From positions 177,964 through 241,963 of the forward strand of contig CALSNT010000006.1 in the NCBI GenBank assembly GCA_943787785.1: a stretch of 64,000 nt of DNA, in the 5' to 3' direction. Below, one piece after another: positions 58,679 through 64,000 of this stretch. Every line of letters starts with the position of its first letter. The first letter of the stretch is position 1. The stretch comes from an uncultured Paracoccaceae bacterium. GTDB lineage: Bacteria; Pseudomonadota; Alphaproteobacteria; Rhodobacterales; Rhodobacteraceae. The translations under genes were made by a program, and so were the position numbers. The notes beneath the pieces are model-generated. The model was not told the origin of the DNA, searched no databases, and was given only the letters and a program-made list of their open reading frames with translations.

Positions 58679-59903
58679 TCAGGCGGCAGTCTGCGCGCGT
58701 ACTGCGGCGACAATATCGCGAAACTCGTCATCACTTAGGATGTCACGCTTTTCAATACCTTTGGACTTCACGGCAGCCAGAACTTCTGCAGATTGCTCAT
58801 CGTCCAGCTCTCCCAATCCAAGCGCTTCCATCTTGTAAATGACCGAGGCCTTGCCACTTTTCTTACCCAGAAACCACCTCTCCCGTGCGCCCGGTGAGTG
58901 CAGGATGGGTGCCGAACATCACCAGTGGGTCGTGCATGACGTATTGGATGCCAATGCCGGATTCACGAATGAAGTTTCCGTCGCCCAGCACTGGTTTGTT
59001 GCGTGAAATCGGGATGTTAGAGAGGCTCGACAGCAGCTCTCCAAGCTCAGGAATTTTGTCGAGGGGATAGCCGGTATCGTAGCCATAGAGCAGGTCCAGG
59101 ACCCAGCATCAGCTCTTCCAGGGCGGCGTTGCCGGTCCGCTCTCCCAATCCATTACCGCATGAGTGGACGCATTCCGCGCCTGCCGTCACAGCGGCAAGC
59201 TCGGTGGCGACGCCCATACCGAAATCATTGTGGGTATGAATCTCGATCGGCAAGCCGGTCATGTCTTTCACCCAGCGCACCATATACTTGATCGCTTCTG
59301 GCGTCGCACAGCCCATTGTGTCCAACGATGCCAATGGCATCTGGCGGAGACTCAGCCATGATCGCTTTGCAGAGGTTGGTCAGATCATCCGGTCGCGCCA
59401 CGGGTCGTATCATAGGGAAAATAGACCGCATGGAGGCCGCTTTCGCGGGCGTAATTGATGACATCGCGTGACTTTTTGAAGACGTCCTCCCAGGTCCACC
59501 CAAATTGGGTGACAAGCTTCGGATAGCCGATGGGGACTTCGATAATCACACCCTGCGCGCCACATTCCAGCGCCATGTCAATGTCGGCCTTTAGGGCCCT
59601 CGCAAATGTGTAAATCTTTGATTTCAAGCCCAGTTTCGAGATTTCCTTGATTGCCTCTGCGTCCATGGGTGACACTGCGGGCATCCCGGCTTCGATCCGC
59701 TCGATCCCAAGCTCATCCAGTTTGCTGGCGATCTTGATTTTGTCGTCGATCGAGAACACCACACCCGGTGTCTGTTCACCATCGCGCAGCGTGGCATCGT
59801 GGATCTCCACTTTTGGTGGCAAATTCAGTGACTTGCGGACTTCAGGAACGAAGTTGTAGGGGCTGACCCACCATTTACCGTCTTCGAAATGGGATTCGCG
59901 CAT
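58679..59903 (-). pseudogene. LeuA/HMG-CoA-lyase-like acyltransferase or lyase, four frameshifts
   Basis: The N-terminus MRESHFEDGKWWVSPYNFVP, then VEIHDATLRDGEQTPGVVFS (metal/catalytic Arg-Asp) and ERIEAGMPAVSPMDAEAIKE, is a member of the LeuA/homocitrate synthase/HMG-CoA lyase family. The later pieces (VDTMGCATPEAIKYMVRWVK, IEIHTHNDFGMGVATELAAV, GNALEE-like end) are in other frames. One-base deletions at four places restore about 408 codons: near 59400 (extra G in CGTGGCGCG), 59330 (GTTGGAC), 59097 (CTGGGTCC) and 58873 (GGTTTCT). The C-terminus RDILSDDEFRDIVAAVRAQT is clean. All four are single insertions. Divergent from the GntR regulator; 130 bp shared promoter space. Confidence 0.83.
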
Positions 59904-60033
59904 GAGGGTGCCTCCGACTTGGTTTCTAAGTCTGAATTTTCGTCTATATTCCGCCGGTTCTCAACAAAAAAACTACTTTTTCGCAGATTCGATTGTATTT
60001 GTTTTTTAGCGCCGTTGCTGGCAGTTTTCCGGT

Positions 60034-60699
60034 ATGGATCAAACTGTAAATGACCCGACCCCAACGCAGTCTTCGACTCAGCGTGCATACTTGAAACTGC
60101 GCGATGATATCATCACCGGGCGGTTAGAGCCGGGCGAACGATTAAAGATCGATACCCTGAAAAACGCTTTGGATACAGGCGCTTCGCCGGTTCGTGAGGC
60201 TCTCAGTCTGTTGACTTCGGACCAGTTGGTTGAGCGATTGGACCAACGCGGATTCCGCGTCGCCAAGACCAGCCGGGCGCAATTTCAGGAGATCTTGGAG
60301 CTGCGATGCAACCTTGAGGAACTGGCGGTTCGGGACTCACTGGCCAACGCGGACCCGGCGTGGGAAGATCAGTTGGTTCTGGCGCATCATCATATGGGGC
60401 AGGCCAGTCGGGGCGACGCAGAAGCCTATGAAAACCTGCATAAAAGCTTTCATATGGCGCTGCTGTCCGCTTGCCCGTCTCCGATCCTTTTGCGGTTCTG
60501 CAGCCAGCTTTATGACCTCAATGTCCGCTATCGGTATCTGGCTGCGCGGTCTGCCTCTTATGGACGTCGCGATGTCGAGGCCGAGCATCGCGCCATTCTG
60601 GATGCGGCGGTCTCGCGCGATGTGGATTCGGTTTGTGCCCACCTGTTGGATCACTATCGAAAGACCGGAGCGTTTCTGGCCGAATTGATCATCTCTTAG
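60034..60699 (+). CDS. GntR-family regulator (FadR/FCD type)
   Basis: A 221-residue regulator. The N-terminal winged helix spans about 17-80 (RAYLKLRDDIITGRLEPGER, GASPVREALSLLTSDQLVER, LDQRGFRV). About 90-215 is an FCD effector domain (ILELRCNLEELAVRDSLANA, HKSFHMALLSACPSPILLRF, EAEHRAILDAAVSRDVDSVC with metal-binding His). It probably controls the adjacent, divergent lyase-like gene and the dioxygenase/TRAP genes, responding to a catabolic intermediate. This is inferred from position. Confidence 0.88.
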   Translation: MDQTVNDPTPTQSSTQRAYLKLRDDIITGRLEPGERLKIDTLKNALDTGASPVREALSLLTSDQLVERLDQRGFRVAKTSRAQFQEILELRCNLEELAVRDSLANADPAWEDQLVLAHHHMGQASRGDAEAYENLHKSFHMALLSACPSPILLRFCSQLYDLNVRYRYLAARSASYGRRDVEAEHRAILDAAVSRDVDSVCAHLLDHYRKTGAFLAELIIS

Positions 60700-60770
60700 A
60701 TCGGTAAAAATGGTGTCTGCATAGGGTCGGCGAACCGTATGCAAAATGTATGGCACCTGACTGATTGGAC

Positions 60771-61697
60771 TTAGGCGGGCGTCAGGATCAGATCGAAGTC
60801 AACTTTCAACCATGTGCCGTCAACCTTGCCGGACAGATCGAAGCCCTCTGCCGGGAAGCTACCGGCGGGTTGTTCAACATAGCGCATCACCAGATCCGTC
60901 GCGGACGCCGAACACCGTATCCTGATCCAGGTAGGGATCGTCGTCGGCGAAGACTTCGGTCACCAATGTCCGGTACGAAAACCCTCGGCCTCGGCGATGT
61001 AATGCAGGTGGCTGACGGCCGCCAGGGGTGCCGCCCGCTGGCACGTTCAGGATATCGCTCCGACCGGCCCATCGGTCGGCACCGTGTAGCTCCACCGGCT
61101 TCACGGTGGTGAAGGCATACCGCCCGTCGGCATGCACGGTGGTCTGCATCCCGTGGAAAGGAATAGGTGTCCTGCTCGGTCGTCCTGGCTGGCATAGAGC
61201 CCGTTCGGCGCGGTTTGCCAGATGTCGAGCGCTGGCGCCTTCGGGATCGGGATTGCCGTCCGTGTCGCTGCACGACAGGCCGGTCGGCCATCAGCACCGC
61301 GCCGCTCGATAGTCCCGCTTCATGTCACCGCCCATCGGGCAGCGCCGGCGCGTCCGGTCACGTGGAACGGCCCCAGCACCGAGCTGACGACGTGGCCTCC
61401 CGGCTCCGTGATTGCACCATATCGACCAGGGACGACACGCCCAGCACATCCGACAGCCAGCACGAACTCATGCCGGTCTTCGCTTGTCGGAAATCTCGCC
61501 GCGCAGCCATTCCAGATAGCTGCGATGCCCTTGTCGCCATTCGGCGTGGGTCAGGCCGCGTCTCGCGGGACAAAGGCGTGCAGGTGTCGTTGACCAGCGC
61601 CCCCATGCACCTCGCGCATTAGCGCGCGGTTCGGTGTCTTCGCCGACATGTAGCCCAGGAAGACCTCGGTGATGTTGTCCTTGGTGACGTTGCGCAT
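60771..61697 (-). pseudogene. Intradiol ring-cleavage dioxygenase (hydroxyquinol/catechol 1,2-type), many frameshifts
   Basis: The start reads MRNVTKDNITEVFLGYMSAK. Later frames contain THAEWRQG, NEFVL-like, DVLGVSSLVDMV, SSVLGPFHV, FTTVKPV, GRHPWRP, GYRTLV, TEVFADDDPYLDQDTVFGVR and the end VEQPAGSFPAEGFDLSGKVD. These follow the order of hydroxyquinol/chlorocatechol 1,2-dioxygenases, non-heme Fe(III) enzymes that open the aromatic ring. The intact tail ends TPA-TAA at 60771-60773. The frame jumps about every 20-60 bases, mostly by extra bases, so the protein cannot be read as written. Either gene decay or poor sequence. Confidence 0.76.
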
Positions 61698-61717
61698 CTG
61701 CGACTCTCCTTATCAGT

Positions 61718-63070
61718 TCAAAAGGGCCAGGCTGAGCGATCGGGAACCGGATCAGGACGATCAGCACCAGATCAGCATGACCCCGAATGCGAACGGCAGC
61801 GCCCCCAGGAACACATCCTTCAGCGCTGATGCGCGAGCATCGTCCATGCGTTGACTTGATGACGAAGCAGGAAATCCCCAGCGGCGGCGTCAGCAGATCC
61901 GATCTCGGCGCCCACCACGGTGATGATCCCGAACCAGACCAGGCTGACAGGCCCATCGCCTCGGCCAGCGGCAGGAACAGCGGCACCACGATCAGGATGA
62001 TCGAGGCGGTGTCCAGCAACGTGCCCAGGAACAGCATCAGCAGCACGTACAGCGCCATGATCGTCCAGAACGCTGCTCTGCGTTGCCCGCCAGCAGGTCG
62101 CTGCAGCTGGTTGGGCAGCTCCGGCCAGCCCCAGCATCCGGCTGAATAGATCGAGGCGGCGGTGATCAGGAACAGCATCGCGAAAGCGGTGATATGGCCG
62201 GTTTCCAGCAGCGCGTGCCAGAAGGCCCGCGCCAAGTCATCGACCGGCGGACCAATGGCGATCGGCGTGCGCCACCAGCGCGCCCGCCGCACCCGGCCTC
62301 GACCGCGGTCAGCCAGCCGGTGTAGATCCCGCCCAGGACGACGAGTGATCAGCCCCAGGGTCGGCAGGGTTTTCGAGGCGACCTCGCGCGCCAGGGCATC
62401 CGTTCGGTTATCGCTCGACGGCGCGGCCGCCCACGAAACCGGGCGTCTAGGCGCGCCCATCAGCCAGATGGCGATCCGACATAGGCGACGGCCAGCAGGA
62501 TGCCGGGGACGACGCCGGCCAGAAACATCTCGCCCACCGATTGCTCGGCGACGAAGGAATAGATGATCAGCATGGCCGAGGGCGGGATGATCATGCCCAG
62601 GACCGCTCGACCCGGCCACGACGCCCACCGCGAAGCGCGGGTTGTAATCCTGGCCCAGCATCTGCGGCACCGACACCTTGGTAGAAGACCGAGGCCGAGG
62701 CGATGGACGACCCGGTGACGGCGGCAAAGACGGCGTTGGCCCCCACCGTGGCCATGCCGATCCCGCCCTTGACGCGGCGGAAGCGCGGTGGTCATCACCT
62801 CGTAGACATGTCGCGGCCCAGTCCGGCCTTTGGACACGATCAGCCCCATGAAGGTGAACAGCGGGATCGTCGCGAAAGCTGTATTCCATCGCGCTGAATC
62901 CCCGACGGCGATCTTCAGCAGGTTCATGCGCCAGGGTCGAAGTTGTCCCGCATCAGCCAGATCGACACGAAGCTGAAACCAGCGCCCAGCGCCACCGGGA
63001 TGTAGACGCCCGAATAGATCAGCACCACGATGGCCACGACCGAGGCAAAGCCAATTTCAAGTGGAGTCAT
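61718..63070 (-). pseudogene. dctM: TRAP transporter large permease DctM, many frameshifts
   Basis: The start MTPLEIGFASVVAIVVLIYS (ATG overlapping the dctQ stop) and later islands AFATIPLFTFMGLIVSK, VLGMIIPPSAMLIIYSFVAE and QSVGEMFLAGVVPGILLAVA, then TIMALYVLLMLFLGTLLDTA and SIILIVVPLFLPLAEAMGL, are DctM motifs in the right order and spacing. About 1.35 kb agrees with a roughly 430-residue permease of 12 membrane segments. The frame changes repeatedly between the islands. The flanking dctQ is clean. The left end is approximate. It would import organic acids or aromatic acids with DctP and DctQ. Confidence 0.78.
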
Positions 63071-63624
63071 TGCGAAGCCTCGTCAGATTCGGGCAACAAC
63101 ACGGGCCGCGACTTTTGCGGCGGCAATAGAATCTTCAAGGCAAATATCAGGGCGCTCAGCGCTGCGCCAAAAAGGATCACCAGTTTGATTGGCCACCAAG
63201 GTGCCGTGAACACACCGGGCACACCAAAATAGTCTTTTGTGTGCCACATCTCGATAAACTCAGGAAAAATAGCGATGGCAACCAGCAGCATGAAGGCAGC
63301 GGACAGGCAGTAGATCATGCGCCGCATCAGCAGGCCGATTTTTGGCCAGCGCTTGCTGACCAGAATCAGGAAGCCGTCGGAACAAGTTAATCGGTCAACC
63401 CGCACGACGTCCGGCAGCTGCAGAAAAACGATCAGCACAATTGAAAATTGTACGACCTCGACCGCGCCGAGGAACGGGGCATTGAAGACGCCGCGCGCAA
63501 CGATATCGAAGCTGACGACACCGACAAGCGCCAGAACGACAAGGGTGCCTAGCGCGTTCGCTGCGATGGCCACCCCGCCACTGATTTTAAGAAGGCCGGA
63601 TGCGGCCGACAGGATTGATTTCAT
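63067..63624 (-). CDS. dctQ: TRAP transporter small permease DctQ
   Basis: A 185-residue membrane protein with four hydrophobic helices: about residues 16-42, 52-76, 103-125 and 148-168. GVFNAPFLGAVEVVQFSIVL and FLQLPDVVRVDRLTCSDGFL are the DctQ family's characteristic part. It links DctP to DctM. The stop overlaps the dctM start (ATGA), and the gene follows dctP by 16 bp. Intact, unlike its neighbour. Confidence 0.92.
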   Translation of the reverse strand: MKSILSAASGLLKISGGVAIAANALGTLVVLALVGVVSFDIVARGVFNAPFLGAVEVVQFSIVLIVFLQLPDVVRVDRLTCSDGFLILVSKRWPKIGLLMRRMIYCLSAAFMLLVAIAIFPEFIEMWHTKDYFGVPGVFTAPWWPIKLVILFGAALSALIFALKILLPPQKSRPVLLPESDEASQ

Positions 63625-63640
63625 GTCAGCCGCCCTGACG

Positions 63641-64000
63641 TCAGTTGGTGACCGCGGACCAGTCGCGGACGCCCTCGTACCCGGCGTCCTTCAACTTGCC
63701 GAGGTAGGCGTTCAGCATCTCGGTCCCCGGCTCACCCTTGCCATCCAGATCGGCGGCCCATTCACCGGCGATATTCGGAATGGCGGCGGCCCAGGCGGCA
63801 CGCTCGGCCGGATCTAGTTCGACGATGGTGCCACCGGCTGCGACATAGGCGTCGCGGCTGGCAGCGGCGCGGTCCATTGCGATCCCCGCGACGTGGTCGC
63901 GGTAGGCGATGGCGACGTCTTTCAGCACGCCCTGAACCTCTTCTGGCAGGCCGTCCCAATAGTCCTTGTTCACGGTGATGGTCTTGGAGTTCACCGCGCC
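63641..64000 (-). CDS. dctP: TRAP transporter solute-binding protein DctP, C-terminal part
   Basis: The last 119 or so residues of a TRAP periplasmic binding protein run off the window: GAVNSKTITVNKDYWDGLPE, EEVQGVLKDVAIAYRDHVAG, GGTIVELDPAERAAWAAAIP, then a helical tail ending RDWSAVTN. The N-terminal lobe with the ligand-binding Arg is outside the window. With DctQ and DctM it forms the importer next to the intradiol dioxygenase remnant, so an aromatic or organic acid is a likely substrate (inferred). Confidence 0.85.
   Translation of the reverse strand, partial: GAVNSKTITVNKDYWDGLPEEVQGVLKDVAIAYRDHVAGIAMDRAAASRDAYVAAGGTIVELDPAERAAWAAAIPNIAGEWAADLDGKGEPGTEMLNAYLGKLKDAGYEGVRDWSAVTN

Overview
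This 64 kb window is chromosomal DNA of an alphaproteobacterium, most likely a marine Rhodobacteraceae (Roseobacter-group) species. Supporting genes are ccrM (GANTC methyltransferase), an rpoE-chrR sigma/anti-sigma pair with TGATCC-type promoters, a fused FdsG/FdsB formate dehydrogenase subunit, the run rpsT - rhodanese - dnaA - dnaN - recF - gyrB, and the ubiB/ubiE/mutM block. The first 49 bases are the 3' end of secA.

Layout. 0-10.7 kb: envelope proteins (carboxypeptidase-regulatory-like protein, PstS/OmpA fusion), a fatty-acid desaturase, a broken CoA-transferase, a DsbA-like thioredoxin, a DUF721/DciA protein, mutY, an AlkB-type hydroxylase, ccrM and rnhB. 10.7-13.5 kb: several small secreted proteins of unknown role separated by strong terminators. 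13.7-21.7 kb: a membrane-anchored winged-helix protein, then a formate module (LysR regulator, fdsGB fusion, fdsA, a ketopantoate-reductase-like gene, and a stump of formate-tetrahydrofolate ligase cut off by an IS remnant). 22-29.5 kb: accessory DNA (SH3b/META protein, DUF1835/DUF3658-like protein, a large autotransporter frameshifted at a G9 tract, two secreted proteins, a GlsB-like membrane protein, a decayed replication-type gene) ending at a tRNA-Arg(CCT). 29.6-35.6 kb: oxidoreductases (luciferase-like monooxygenase plus alpha/beta hydrolase, GST, broken hydantoinase, DAO-family oxidase, uronate-dehydrogenase-like protein, rhodanese). 35.6-49 kb: core genes ubiB, ubiE, mutM, enoyl-CoA hydratase, rpsT, dnaA, dnaN, recF and gyrB, with DUF1697, HpcH/HpaI aldolase and LysE genes between recF and gyrB. 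49-52 kb: a nicotinamidase remnant and a two-subunit molybdenum hydroxylase. 52-58.6 kb: pckA, then chrR-rpoE facing a translationally coupled operon (FAD oxidoreductase, DUF1365, SDR, 39-aa ORF, DUF2177) from back-to-back ECF promoters. 58.7-64 kb: a broken LeuA/HMG-CoA-lyase-like gene, a GntR regulator, a broken intradiol dioxygenase, and a TRAP transporter with a broken DctM and intact DctQ, running off the window in DctP.

How the genes work together. Formate would be oxidised by FdsGB/FdsA to give NADH, but assimilation through Fhs at this locus is lost. The RpoE-ChrR pair probably senses singlet oxygen or related stress and drives the divergent lipid/flavin operon. CcrM sites (GANTC) cluster in front of both ccrM and the rhodanese-dnaA unit, which suggests methylation-coupled control of replication.

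Caution. Most broken reading frames between 58 and 63 kb, and several elsewhere, are repaired by deleting a single base, usually from a short G or C run. Sequencing or assembly error is therefore a serious alternative to gene decay there.
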